A stretch of 64,000 nt of DNA from Maritimibacter dapengensis (lineage in GTDB: Bacteria; Pseudomonadota; Alphaproteobacteria; Rhodobacterales; Rhodobacteraceae). Below are positions 11,915 through 20,889 of the stretch, in pieces. The notes below the pieces were generated by a model. That model saw only the letters and a list, made by a program, of their open reading frames with translations. It was not told the DNA's origin and did not search any database. How positions within the stretch are numbered: the first letter of the stretch is position 1; the number at the start of each line of letters is the position of its first letter. The translations under genes were made by a program, and so were the position numbers. The stretch spans positions 62,001 through 126,000 of the forward strand of contig NZ_JAHUZE010000002.1 of the NCBI RefSeq assembly GCF_019218265.1, in the 5' to 3' direction.

Positions 11915-12355
11915 ATGCTGAAAATTCTATCTCTTGCGGCGCTGGTCGCTTTCACGGGTCCAAGCGCGATGGCGGCGCAGGAAGCGCCCGATCTGCGCAT
12001 CATCGACGCGGGCGACGTGACGCTCGACGACTTCCTGTGGGAAGCGCGCCCGCTCGTCGTGTTTGCAGACAGTCCGAACGACCCGAATTTCGTCGAGCAG
12101 TTGGAACTCATCACGCAGGACAGCGCGCGGCTGATCGAACGCGAGGTGGTCGTCATCACCGACACCGACCCGGATGCGCGGTCGGACGTGCGGCTGGAGT
12201 TGCGGCCGCGCGGCTTCATGATCGTGCTGATCGGCAAGGACGGGCAGAAATACCTGCGCAAACCGTTCCCGTGGAGCGTGCGCGAACTCACCCGGTCGAT
12301 CGACAAGATGCCGATCCGTGTGCAGGAGGTCGAGAAAGCCCGCACGGTGCGGTAG
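11915..12355 (+). CDS. DUF4174 domain secreted protein
   Basis: A 146-residue protein with an N-terminal signal peptide (about residues 1-21, ending SAMA). The rest fits DUF4174, a small thioredoxin-like fold family without an assigned function; no CxxC redox pair is present. The ATG at 11915 follows GGGAGACAAG, a good ribosome-binding site, and the long open frame upstream is antisense to scpA. It diverges from scpA and converges with the GT-C-like gene. Confidence 0.75.
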   Translation: MLKILSLAALVAFTGPSAMAAQEAPDLRIIDAGDVTLDDFLWEARPLVVFADSPNDPNFVEQLELITQDSARLIEREVVVITDTDPDARSDVRLELRPRGFMIVLIGKDGQKYLRKPFPWSVRELTRSIDKMPIRVQEVEKARTVR

Positions 12356-12368
12356 GGCGCTCGGTCGG

Positions 12369-13964
12369 TCACGGTTCCATCCCTTCGTCCCAGATGAATT
12401 CGCTGTGCGGAAGGAGCGTCGGGGTCCAGGCGGATACCGCGTCCCGCATCATGTCCACATGTTCTGGCCCGGTTGCGAAGAACGACACGGTGTAGCCCCC
12501 GAGGAACCCGCCCGAGATTGTCAGGTTCAGGCGCCCGATCCGCACCCAGTCTTCTCCGATCCCATCCTCGAACCAGTTTTCGTACACCAGTGCAGCAGGA
12601 ACGTCGTATTTTTCGGTCAGGGTGCCGGTCCATCCCGGCGTCGCATGGTCAAGCCGCATGACCCGGGCCTCGGCGGAGGCCAGCCCCCATAGATCAAGCA
12701 CGTAATTCGGGTTCTGGAACGCGACCCAGCCAAGGTCGTTCACCGCCACATCGGTGCCGAGGTATTCCTTCGCAAAAACGGCCATCTGGGCTTGTTGCAG
12801 GTGGATTGCGCGACCGCATCTTGCCGTCTCGAAGAAGGCGACCGGAGTCTTGTAAGCGACCATCCCGCCCAGGATCACCCCGGCCACACCGGCGATGGCC
12901 GCGATATTCGGGCGTTTGTCGCCCATCGCCTTGGGGATCAACGCGAGAAGGCCGCCCCCCGCGATGACGAGGATGTATTGTTCATAGCGGTTCAGCCAAC
13001 CGATCTGGCCAAAAGCGAGATGTGCGAATGTGGCCAGAATGATCACGGCGGCGAAAATGCCCCATCGGCTGCTTTTCAGCCGCGGCGACATGCGCCAGAG
13101 AACGAGAGACGCGAGGGCAAACCCAGCGAGCAGCATGCCGGGCGCCTCGCGAAGGTTGACCACGAGGATCGTCAGGCGTCGCACGACAAAGGAAATCTCC
13201 TCTGGGTTGGTGAGCGCCAGCTTCGCCTTGACCGAGGACGGCGTCGGGTCGAGCCCCAGAGAGGTCAGCCAAAGCGCAAAAAGTCCGAGTGGCAGAACCC
13301 CGACAACCGCGGTTGCCATGCCGAGGCCTCGTTTACCGGTGAGGAACACGGCCCCAGCGGCAAGCAGGGCGAGCGCCGCGCCTTCCATCCTGAGGGCGGT
13401 GCCGAAAAAGACGCCCGCAAGGATCAACGCCGTGCCGCCTCGGTCGGTTAAATGTCGGTGCAGGCCCAGCACAACCGCGAGCGCCGCCGCCGCGTGAAGC
13501 GTGTGCTCCATGCCCACGTAAGCCACCATCGGCATCATGAGGGCGATCGGCCCCAGAATGGCGGCGATCATGCCGAGGCCGCGCCAGCCTTCGCGCGAAT
13601 ATCCCGCTTCGAACAGAAGTCGACCCCAGAACAGCGCAGCGCATATGAGGCCAGCGAGGTTCCAGAGCAGCGGCAGGAACCGGTGGAACTCGGTGCCATT
13701 GAAGGGAATGAGGAGGAGGGGATAGAGCGCAGACGAACCGGGAGAAGACATATCCTGTAGGTTCACACCATAGCCGCCCTGGGCGATGGTTTCGGCGATG
13801 GCGAGGTGGATATACGGATCATCGAGCGGGTATTCGAAAGCCCCCGCAAGATAGAATGACACTGCCTGCAACAGCGCGAAGACCGCAACCGACGACAAGA
13901 TCGACAATGTGGGCAACGCGGGGAGCGTGCGTGTGCCGGTCTCTTCGAAGGTTGTATCGGTCAT
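12369..13964 (-). CDS. Polytopic membrane protein, GT-C glycosyltransferase-like
   Basis: The 531-residue protein has around eleven membrane segments and an N-terminal periplasmic loop with Asp48-Asp49 in the pattern DDPYIHL, followed by SPGSSALYP. This layout, an acidic pair after the first membrane segment, is typical of GT-C-fold enzymes that use polyprenyl-phosphate sugars. The soluble C-terminus (about 400-531) is unassigned. Substrate is unknown. It lies between pccA and scpA and has no evident link with propionyl-CoA metabolism; 144 bases separate it from the pccA stop. Confidence 0.6.
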   Translation of the reverse strand: MTDTTFEETGTRTLPALPTLSILSSVAVFALLQAVSFYLAGAFEYPLDDPYIHLAIAETIAQGGYGVNLQDMSSPGSSALYPLLLIPFNGTEFHRFLPLLWNLAGLICAALFWGRLLFEAGYSREGWRGLGMIAAILGPIALMMPMVAYVGMEHTLHAAAALAVVLGLHRHLTDRGGTALILAGVFFGTALRMEGAALALLAAGAVFLTGKRGLGMATAVVGVLPLGLFALWLTSLGLDPTPSSVKAKLALTNPEEISFVVRRLTILVVNLREAPGMLLAGFALASLVLWRMSPRLKSSRWGIFAAVIILATFAHLAFGQIGWLNRYEQYILVIAGGGLLALIPKAMGDKRPNIAAIAGVAGVILGGMVAYKTPVAFFETARCGRAIHLQQAQMAVFAKEYLGTDVAVNDLGWVAFQNPNYVLDLWGLASAEARVMRLDHATPGWTGTLTEKYDVPAALVYENWFEDGIGEDWVRIGRLNLTISGGFLGGYTVSFFATGPEHVDMMRDAVSAWTPTLLPHSEFIWDEGMEP

Positions 13965-14108
13965 CGACTTGCCTCATCGCTTGTTCGTTTTCGGCAAGAA
14001 ATAGCAGAAATTTGGGGCGGAAATACGGGCAACAGGCCGGATTCGGACAAGGCGAGTCTTTCTCGCACCATGTCTTCCGACCTTATTTCGCGCTTCCGCC
14101 CCATACCG

Positions 14109-16154
14109 TCATTCGAACTCGATGATCACCTCGTCAACCGCGAGGCTGTCGCCGGGACCGGCATTGACCTTGGAAACGACCCCCTGCTTTTCGGCGCGCA
14201 GGATGTTCTCCATCTTCATCGCCTCGATCGTGCAAAGCGCCTGACCTTCCTGCACCTCTTGGCCGACCTCGACGTCGATCTTCACGACCAGACCCGGCAT
14301 CGGGCAGAGCAGCATCTTGGAGGTGTCGGGCGGCAGTTTCTCGGGCATGAGTTGCGCCAGTTCGTGCGCGCGCGGCGTGCGAACATGGACCTTGAGATCC
14401 GCGCCCCGGCTGCGAATACGGAAGCCGTTGGTGATCTTGCCGACCTTGAGGACAAGTGGTTCGCCGTCGATATCGATTTCGGCAAGCTGGTCGCCCGGCG
14501 TCCAGTCAGACGATACCCGCTGCACCGACCCGTCGTCGTGGGTCACGGTCGCGCCGCCACGGTCGGCGTCGATGTGAACCGGGAAATCCTTACCCTGCAG
14601 GCTCACGACCCAATCGGTTCCGACCACGCGTTCGTGGTTGTCCATCCGCCCGGATACGCGGGTGCGACGGATTTCGGTGACGCGATACATCGCTGCCGCC
14701 GCCGCCGCGATCTGCTTCAACGACGGATCAGACAGCGTGACGCCTTCGAACCCGTCCGGGTATTCTTCGGCAATGAAGGCCGTCGTCATGTCGCCGGAGA
14801 CGAATTTCGGGTGATCCATGACGGCTGCGAGGAACGGGAGGTTGTGCCCGATCCCCTCGACCTCGAAGCTGTCGAGCGCAATGCGCATCGCTTCGATGGC
14901 CTCGTCCCGCGTCGGCGCCCAGGTGCAGAGCTTGGCGATCATCGGGTCGTAATACATGGAAATCTCGCCGCCTTCGAAAACGCCGGTATCGTTGCGCACG
15001 GCGGTTTCGCCTTCGGGCGCGTCGCCTTGCCACTTGCCGTTGATGAGCAGCGGACCGGCGGCAGTTTCCTCTGGCGGACGATAGCGGGTCAGACGCCCGA
15101 TGGAGGGCAGGAAGTTGCGATAAGGGTCTTCGGCATAAAGCCGGTTCTCAATCGCCCAGCCGGTCAGCGTCACATCGTCCTGTGTGATGGTCAGCTCTTC
15201 GCCATTGGCCACGCGGATCATCTGTTCCACGAGGTCGACACCGGTGATGAGCTCGGTCACCGGGTGTTCCACCTGAAGCCGGGTGTTCATTTCGAGGAAG
15301 TAGAAGTTCTTTTCGCCATCGACGATGAACTCAACCGTCCCCGCGCTTGCGTAGCCGACGGCTTTCGCCAGCGCGACGGCCTGCTCGCCCATGGCTTTTC
15401 GGGTCTCTTCGTCGAGGAAGGGCGAGGGGGCCTCTTCCACGACCTTCTGGTTCCGGCGCTGGATCGAGCATTCCCGCTCGCCCAGGTAGATGCCGTTGCC
15501 ATGTGCGTCGCACAGCACCTGAATTTCGATGTGGCGCGGTTGCGTCACGAATTTCTCTATGAAGATACGGTCATCGCCAAAACTATTGGCGGCCTCGTTC
15601 TTGGACGACTGGAAGCCTTCACGCGCCTCTTCGTCATTCCACGCGATCCGCATCCCCTTGCCGCCGCCACCGGCAGAGGCCTTGATCATCACCGGATAGC
15701 CGATCTCGTTGGAAATCTTCACCGCCTCGTCCGCGTCTTCGATCAGGCCCATGTAACCCGGCACGGTCGAGACATCGGCCTCCTGCGCGATCTTCTTCGA
15801 GGTGATCTTGTCGCCCATCGCCTCGATCGCGCCTTTCGGCGGCCCGATAAAGGCGACACCGGCGGCATCCAGCGCCTCGGCGAACTTGGCGTTCTCCGAC
15901 AGGAACCCGTAGCCCGGATGCACGGCTTCCGCTCCGGTTTGCTTGATCGCGTCCATGACCTTGTCGATCACGATGTAGGACTGGTTCGCGGGCGGCGGCC
16001 CGATATGCACCGCCTCGTCCGCCATCGCGACATGCAGGGCGTGTTTGTCCGCATCCGAATAGATGGCGACCGTCTCGATCCCCATCTTCTTCGCGGTCTT
16101 GATGACCCGGCAGGCGATTTCGCCACGGTTGGCAATCAGGATCTTCTTGAACAT
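14109..16154 (-). CDS. pccA: Propionyl-CoA carboxylase, biotin-carrying alpha subunit
   Basis: Carboxylates its own biotin with ATP and bicarbonate and hands the carboxyl group to PccB. The 681 residues comprise biotin carboxylase domains (MFKKILIANRGEIA at the start, ATP-grasp centre with the glycine-rich SAGGGGKGMRIA loop), a linker BT region and a C-terminal biotinyl domain with AMKM, the biotin acceptor being Lys647, 34 residues from the end. ATG at 16154 is preceded by GAGGGACAGGAC; the frame stays open for another 106 codons upstream but that stretch is non-coding in appearance. A terminator lies upstream, so pccA seems to be transcribed separately from pccB. Confidence 0.97.
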   Translation of the reverse strand: MFKKILIANRGEIACRVIKTAKKMGIETVAIYSDADKHALHVAMADEAVHIGPPPANQSYIVIDKVMDAIKQTGAEAVHPGYGFLSENAKFAEALDAAGVAFIGPPKGAIEAMGDKITSKKIAQEADVSTVPGYMGLIEDADEAVKISNEIGYPVMIKASAGGGGKGMRIAWNDEEAREGFQSSKNEAANSFGDDRIFIEKFVTQPRHIEIQVLCDAHGNGIYLGERECSIQRRNQKVVEEAPSPFLDEETRKAMGEQAVALAKAVGYASAGTVEFIVDGEKNFYFLEMNTRLQVEHPVTELITGVDLVEQMIRVANGEELTITQDDVTLTGWAIENRLYAEDPYRNFLPSIGRLTRYRPPEETAAGPLLINGKWQGDAPEGETAVRNDTGVFEGGEISMYYDPMIAKLCTWAPTRDEAIEAMRIALDSFEVEGIGHNLPFLAAVMDHPKFVSGDMTTAFIAEEYPDGFEGVTLSDPSLKQIAAAAAAMYRVTEIRRTRVSGRMDNHERVVGTDWVVSLQGKDFPVHIDADRGGATVTHDDGSVQRVSSDWTPGDQLAEIDIDGEPLVLKVGKITNGFRIRSRGADLKVHVRTPRAHELAQLMPEKLPPDTSKMLLCPMPGLVVKIDVEVGQEVQEGQALCTIEAMKMENILRAEKQGVVSKVNAGPGDSLAVDEVIIEFE

Positions 16155-16284
16155 GTCCTGTCCCTCTTTGTTAGCGGTGTTGGCGGCTTTGCCGCGATGT
16201 CTGGTGGGTCGCATCCCGTCCCGTCGCGCCCCGGCGATGGGGCACGGCGCCCACATGAACCGGGTCGCGCAAATAGCAGGGATA

Positions 16285-16324
16285 CAAAGAAAAATCCCCG
16301 GCCCGCCGAACGGCGGAACCGGGG
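16285..16324 (-). terminator. Rho-independent terminator after the pccB unit; 16155-16493 otherwise empty
   Basis: Reading the minus strand, CCCCGG (complement of 16319-16324) and CCGGGG (16296-16301) enclose a second perfect CCGCCG/CGGCGG stem, then ATTTTTCTTTG follows. This is a strong terminator for transcripts coming from pccB. In the rest of the 339-base gap from 16155 to 16493 I see the pccA ribosome-binding site and no further gene; a promoter for pccA must lie between about 16160 and 16285 but no clear consensus was found. Confidence 0.8.
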
Positions 16325-16493
16325 AGAAGGGGAAGGGTAACGGTTTGACTAAACCAAGCAGGGGAAGGGGATAGCTTCCCTGCCATGGCTTCAACATAAG
16401 CGCAGAATTGGCCACGGGTAGAGCGTGCTGTGAACAGTCCGGCCAAATGAGCGCAACTTTGCGTAAATCCAAGCAGGGCAGGCGAAAAGATGC

Positions 16494-16907
16494 TCATTCG
16501 TCGTCCCATCCTTCGTCATCGAACCCGTCGAATCCGAAATCCTCGTCCTCCGAGAACACCTCCGGAAAACTCGCCTCGGCCACTTTTCGGTCGATGATGA
16601 GCAGGGCTTCGTAATCCGCCGGATCGAACGGGTCGGAATAGGGTTTCACCTCGCGCCCGAACAGCCATGACAGCCGCCCCGCGTCGAGATTGCCGCGCTC
16701 GAACGGCTCTTCGCCGAAATGGTCCCAAAGCGCGGCCATGAAACCCATATCGGCCCGTTTGTCGGCCGGGCGACGGTCCTTGTAGCGTTCGCGCTGGGTG
16801 ATCGGTGTCGCGCCCTTCTTGTTGGCGCGGCGCAGGGTGAACTGGAAATCCGTGCCGGGAAGGCGTCCGGGAAACCCGCGATGTTTGAGCATGTAGGGAA
16901 GCGCCAT
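16494..16907 (-). CDS. Hypothetical protein with acidic C-terminus
   Basis: A 137-residue protein of no family I recognise. The N-terminal 50 residues are basic (FTLRRANKKGA, RERYKDRR), and the last 20 are almost entirely Asp, Glu, Phe and Gly (SEDEDFGFDGFDDEGWDD), so the molecule is strongly bipolar in charge. No signal peptide or membrane segment. Start ATG at 16907 lies one base after the stop of the DUF6497 gene, so the two are almost certainly co-translated in the pccB unit. Confidence 0.6.
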   Translation of the reverse strand: MALPYMLKHRGFPGRLPGTDFQFTLRRANKKGATPITQRERYKDRRPADKRADMGFMAALWDHFGEEPFERGNLDAGRLSWLFGREVKPYSDPFDPADYEALLIIDRKVAEASFPEVFSEDEDFGFDGFDDEGWDDE

Positions 16908-16908
16908 G

Positions 16909-17355
16909 TCAGAACCCCTCCCACGTGCAGGTTTCCCCGTCGAAGGCATAGGCCTCGAAGATCTGGGCTGCCTCGGGGGCCGGTTCCCCGAATGGCACTT
17001 CGCGATCCGCGATCGAAACGATGATCTGTTGGGGCTGCGGTCCCATCTCCGTGATCCGTTCAAGCGCATAAGTCTCGCACAGGAACGCGGTGTCGGCCTC
17101 CATACCGTCGAAATCGAGCTCGTCGATCGTGGCGGCAAGGTCGGGGTCGAGAAAACGGAACCTGACTGTCAGCCCCGCAGGCCCCGGCTCCCCCCAGATC
17201 ACGTCGTGAAAGGTGACAGCCTTGCCGGACGGCAATTCGATCTCGTCGGCCAGCACCACGCCCGGCAGGAGCGCAAGCGGTATTGCGAGCGCGCGCACCG
17301 CATGGCGCGTACGGCCCGCCAACGAGTTTCGCTTGTTCCGACACATCCTGAGCAT
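16909..17355 (-). CDS. DUF6497 family secreted protein
   Basis: A 148-residue protein with an N-terminal hydrophobic signal (about residues 20-36, cleavage near VLADE). The mature part has two cysteines, in FLCETYAL and GETCTWEGF, which could form a disulfide in the periplasm. I assign it to DUF6497, seen next to propionyl-CoA carboxylase genes in Rhodobacterales, from memory. It starts 25 bases after pccB. Function unknown; a periplasmic protein in an operon for a cytoplasmic carboxylase is unexpected. Confidence 0.65.
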   Translation of the reverse strand: MLRMCRNKRNSLAGRTRHAVRALAIPLALLPGVVLADEIELPSGKAVTFHDVIWGEPGPAGLTVRFRFLDPDLAATIDELDFDGMEADTAFLCETYALERITEMGPQPQQIIVSIADREVPFGEPAPEAAQIFEAYAFDGETCTWEGF

Positions 17356-17380
17356 CCGTTCCGTCCTGTCCTGCCTGAAC

Positions 17381-18913
17381 TCAGAGCGGAATGTTATCGT
17401 GCTTCTTCCACGGGTTCGTGAGCTTCTTGTTGCGAAGGCTCGCGAAGGCGCGGGAGACGCGCTTGCGGGTGCTTTCGGGCCGGATCACCTCGTCGATGAA
17501 CCCGCGTTCGGCGGCGACGAAGGGGTTGGCGAAACGGTCCTCGTAATCCTGCGTATGACGCGCGATCTTGTCGGCATCGCCCAGATCGCCGCGATGGATG
17601 ATCTCGGTCGCACCCTTGGCCCCCATCACCGCGATCTCGGCAGTCGGCCAGGCGTAGTTGAAATCACCGCGCAGGTGCTTGGACGCCATGACGTCATAGG
17701 CCCCGCCATAAGCCTTGCGGGTGATGACCGTGACTTTCGGCACCGTCGCCTCGCCGTAAGCAAAGAGCAGTTTCGCGCCATGCTTGATGACGCCGCCGTA
17801 TTCCTGCCCTGTGCCCGGAAGGAAGCCGGGAACGTCCACGAAGGTCAGGATCGGGATCTCGAAGGCGTCGCAGAACCGCACGAACCGCGCGGCCTTGCGG
17901 CTCGAGTCGATGTCGAGACACCCCGCGAGCACCATCGGCTGGTTCGCCACCACGCCCACGGTCTGACCCTCGAGCCGGATGAACCCCGTGATGATGTTCT
18001 TCGCGAAGTCTTCCTGGATCTCGTAAAAATCGCCTTCATCCGCGACCTTCTCGATCAGTTCCTTCATGTCATAAGGCGTATTCGCATTCGCCGGAACGAG
18101 CGTGTTGAGGCTTTCGTCGAGCCGCCCCGGTTCATCGAAGAACGGGCGCACGGGCGGCTTTTCACGGTTGTTGAGCGGCAGAAAGTCAACCAGGCGACGG
18201 ACCTCGGTCAGCGCCTCGACATCGTTGTCGAACGCCCCGTCCGCGACAGAGGATTTCTTGGTATGGGTCGATGCGCCGCCAAGCTCTTCGGCGGTCACGA
18301 CCTCGTTCGTCACGGTTTTCACCACGTCGGGGCCGGTGACGAACATGTAAGACGTGTCTTTCACCATGAAGATGAAGTCGGTCATAGCGGGGGAGTAGAC
18401 CGCACCGCCCGCACACGGCCCCATGATGACGGAGATCTGCGGCACCACGCCCGAGGCCATGATGTTGCGCTGGAATACCTCGGCGTAGCCCGCGAGCGAG
18501 GCGACGCCTTCCTGAATGCGCGCACCACCCGAATCGTTCAACCCGATGACCGGGGCGCCGTTCTGCACCGCCATATCCATGATCTTGCAGATCTTCTCGG
18601 CATGGGTCTCCGACAGCGAACCACCGAACACGGTGAAATCCTGCGAGAAGACATAGACCAGCCGACCATTGATCGTGCCCCAGCCCGTGATCACACCGTC
18701 ACCGGGATGTTGTTGTTTTTCCATCCCGAAATCGGTGCAACGATGCGCTTTGAACATATCGAATTCTTCAAAGCTCTCTTCGTCGAGAAGCAGCTCGATA
18801 CGTTCACGCGCGGTCAGCTTGCCCTTGGCGTGCTGGCTTTCTATCCGCTTTTCGCCACCACCGAGCTTGGCCACGCCACGACGCTGTTCGAGTTCGTGAA
18901 TGATATCCTTCAT
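17381..18913 (-). CDS. pccB: Propionyl-CoA carboxylase, carboxyltransferase beta subunit
   Basis: Transfers the carboxyl group from PccA-biotin to propionyl-CoA, giving (S)-methylmalonyl-CoA. The 510 residues form the crotonase-like N- and C-terminal carboxyltransferase domains, with the family segments [34 protein letters not shown] and [14 protein letters not shown] all intact. ATG at 18913 follows CAGGAGGAG. It is the first gene of a unit with the DUF6497 and acidic-protein genes. Palindromic TTTGCAAA-type sites upstream point to control by the ScfR-family regulator encoded at 23822. Confidence 0.97.
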   Translation of the reverse strand: MKDIIHELEQRRGVAKLGGGEKRIESQHAKGKLTARERIELLLDEESFEEFDMFKAHRCTDFGMEKQQHPGDGVITGWGTINGRLVYVFSQDFTVFGGSLSETHAEKICKIMDMAVQNGAPVIGLNDSGGARIQEGVASLAGYAEVFQRNIMASGVVPQISVIMGPCAGGAVYSPAMTDFIFMVKDTSYMFVTGPDVVKTVTNEVVTAEELGGASTHTKKSSVADGAFDNDVEALTEVRRLVDFLPLNNREKPPVRPFFDEPGRLDESLNTLVPANANTPYDMKELIEKVADEGDFYEIQEDFAKNIITGFIRLEGQTVGVVANQPMVLAGCLDIDSSRKAARFVRFCDAFEIPILTFVDVPGFLPGTGQEYGGVIKHGAKLLFAYGEATVPKVTVITRKAYGGAYDVMASKHLRGDFNYAWPTAEIAVMGAKGATEIIHRGDLGDADKIARHTQDYEDRFANPFVAAERGFIDEVIRPESTRKRVSRAFASLRNKKLTNPWKKHDNIPL

Positions 18914-18961
18914 CGGGCACTCCTCCTGATTTTCGCTGCAACCTAACGGTGCCGCGGCGTA

Positions 18962-19034
18962 ATCCCAACCGGAATCCCGCGTATTTGCAAACGTTTGGTC
19001 GATATCAACTTGCGAATTGCAAATGTGCAAATTT
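18962..19034. promoter_or_regulatory. pccB control region with TTTGCAAA-type ScfR/PccR sites; 18914-19243 otherwise non-coding
   Basis: A perfect TTTGCAAA palindrome lies at 18984-18991, 71 bases before the pccB start. A second cluster, ATTGCAAATG followed by TGCAAATTT, lies at 19016-19034, about 33 bases (three helical turns) away. On the minus strand TTGCAA within the first palindrome is followed after 17 bases by TGGGAT, a possible -35/-10 pair. ScfR regulators (RamB in Corynebacterium, PccR in Rhodobacter) are known to use TTTGCAAA half-sites. Nothing else was found in the 330-base gap except the ribosome-binding site of the next gene. Confidence 0.65.
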
Positions 19035-19243
19035 TCCGCGCAGGAAACAGGGCCCGCGATCTGCCCAATCTTCATCCAAATCCCGACACAATCGCCCGAT
19101 ACCCGATAGCACAGGCAAGGTTGATCTGATTTCAACCGCGCCGCCGTCCCGCGCGACCGCCGCGGGAGGTCGAGTGGCCGCATCTGGGCGAGCAGGGTGG
19201 CCGATATCTGACGGGTGGGGGCCTTTTGGATGGGAGCACTGAC

Positions 19244-20701
19244 TTGCCGACGACAAATCAGATCCTCGAAGCGCTGCAATACAGCATCTTCAACGTGTCC
19301 CGACCGATCAATAACACGGGCGACGACGCCTACCGGATCACCTATCAGTTCGCTGGCAACAGCCAGCCGGTCGACTTGCCGACGCCAGACTCCTACTCGG
19401 GCTGGACGTCCTTCAAAAGCGCCGAAAAGGCGCGTATCGAAGCCGCCTTCGAACATATCGAGAGCTTTCTCAACGTCGAGTTCGTCGAAGTGTGGGGCGA
19501 AGACGATCCCGACCTGAACATCGGCAAGGTCGACCTGCCGGGCCGGATCATCGGGCAAGGGGGCTATTCCGTCGGATATGCCGGCGACCGGATCACCGAC
19601 TGGGACGGTTTCGTCGCCTTCGACAGAAACTATGATCTGGTCGACGGCTCCCTCGGGGTCATCCTACACGAGCTCGGCCACGCGCTCGGCCTCAGGCATT
19701 CACACGACACCACGATCCTGTCCGAAGAGTCGCCGGACGTATGCCCCGGCTGCGGCGGCAGCCACGATGCAGACCATGTGAGCGACGTGGCCTTCACCTA
19801 CGAGAGCACCAAATACACCGTGATGTCCTATCACGCGAACCCGGAAACCGGCGAAGTCGGCGAGGAAATGATGCAATTCGACGTCCTCGCCTTACAGGAT
19901 ATCTGGGGTAAGGCCGACCACAACGCCGATCACACATTCTACCGTGGCCCTGAGAACGACAAGGTCGACCTGATCTGGGACACAGGAGGGTTCGACACGC
20001 TCGACGCGTTGGACGCGACCGCTGGCGTGGACCTCGATTTGCGCGCGGGGGAATTCTCGCGGTTCGGCTCGTTCGACGACGTCGTCATCGCGCGCGGCGT
20101 GGAAATCGAACGCGCCGCAGGGTCGAACTTCGGGGATGAGATCATGGGGAACGACCTGCGCAACCGGATCGTCGCGCGCGGAGGTGACGACGAGATTTCC
20201 GGCCTCGGAGGTGACGACATCGTGTTCGGGGGCAGTGGGGCCGATCGCATATTCGGCGGGGCGGGCGACGACACGCTGACGGGGCAGGTGGGTGACGATT
20301 CCCTTTTCGGTCAGGACGGAGACGATCTCTTGGCAGGCCACGCAGGCGACGACCTGCTCGTGGGCAGTGCCGGGCGTGATCGCCTGTTCGGCGGAGCCGG
20401 TAATGATACGTTGGTGGGTGGCGATCATAACGATCGTCTGGTCGGCGGCACCGGCGACGATATCTTGTCAGGCGGCGACGGCGCGGACCGGTTCATCTTT
20501 TTGCCCGGTGACGGCGCGGACATCGTCGAAGATCTGGACCCGCGCGACCTTGTGATAATCAGGGGACGCGGCGGCGTTCCGGACATCATGTCCTACGCGC
20601 AGCAGGACGGCGCCGATGTCACGCTCGCTTTCGGCGATGGCGACAGCATTACGTTCCAGAACAGCACGATGGATGATGTCATGGACGCGTTGCTGGCATG
20701 A
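19244..20701 (+). CDS. Serralysin-like RTX metalloprotease, copy 1
   Basis: Predicted secreted zinc endopeptidase (M10B/metzincin). I place the start at TTG 19244 (GGGAG seven bases upstream, and MPTTNQIL aligns with the N-terminus of the next gene), giving 485 residues. Zinc motif H142-E-L-G-H146-x5-H152, Met-turn YTVMSY with Met194. Between them is an insertion with Cys167-x2-Cys170-x3-His174 absent from the paralogue. The C-terminal half has about nine GGxGxD-type calcium-binding nonapeptides, the usual type I secretion signal region; no signal peptide. No ABC/MFP secretion genes are in the window. Confidence 0.85.
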   Translation: MPTTNQILEALQYSIFNVSRPINNTGDDAYRITYQFAGNSQPVDLPTPDSYSGWTSFKSAEKARIEAAFEHIESFLNVEFVEVWGEDDPDLNIGKVDLPGRIIGQGGYSVGYAGDRITDWDGFVAFDRNYDLVDGSLGVILHELGHALGLRHSHDTTILSEESPDVCPGCGGSHDADHVSDVAFTYESTKYTVMSYHANPETGEVGEEMMQFDVLALQDIWGKADHNADHTFYRGPENDKVDLIWDTGGFDTLDALDATAGVDLDLRAGEFSRFGSFDDVVIARGVEIERAAGSNFGDEIMGNDLRNRIVARGGDDEISGLGGDDIVFGGSGADRIFGGAGDDTLTGQVGDDSLFGQDGDDLLAGHAGDDLLVGSAGRDRLFGGAGNDTLVGGDHNDRLVGGTGDDILSGGDGADRFIFLPGDGADIVEDLDPRDLVIIRGRGGVPDIMSYAQQDGADVTLAFGDGDSITFQNSTMDDVMDALLA

Positions 20702-20889
20702 ATCGCAGGAACGACCAACAACCGGGGCGAAAAAGGGTGGCGCGTGAGTCACAGACCGGATCGCCTGAAATCCAAGCGAGGTGACGTGGCGTCTCTGGCA
20801 CGCTATTCAGCTCGCATAAATCGAGAGTTCGCGGCGCAGTTCGCCGCACAAGCAGGCTGAGACCTGCCAGTATTACGAGGAAACCTACG

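Noticed and set aside
16155-16472. Extended N-terminus of PccA from an upstream in-frame codon at 16472
   Set aside because: The extra 106 residues cross a rho-independent terminator and have no similarity to biotin carboxylases, which start at MFKKILIANRGEIA.
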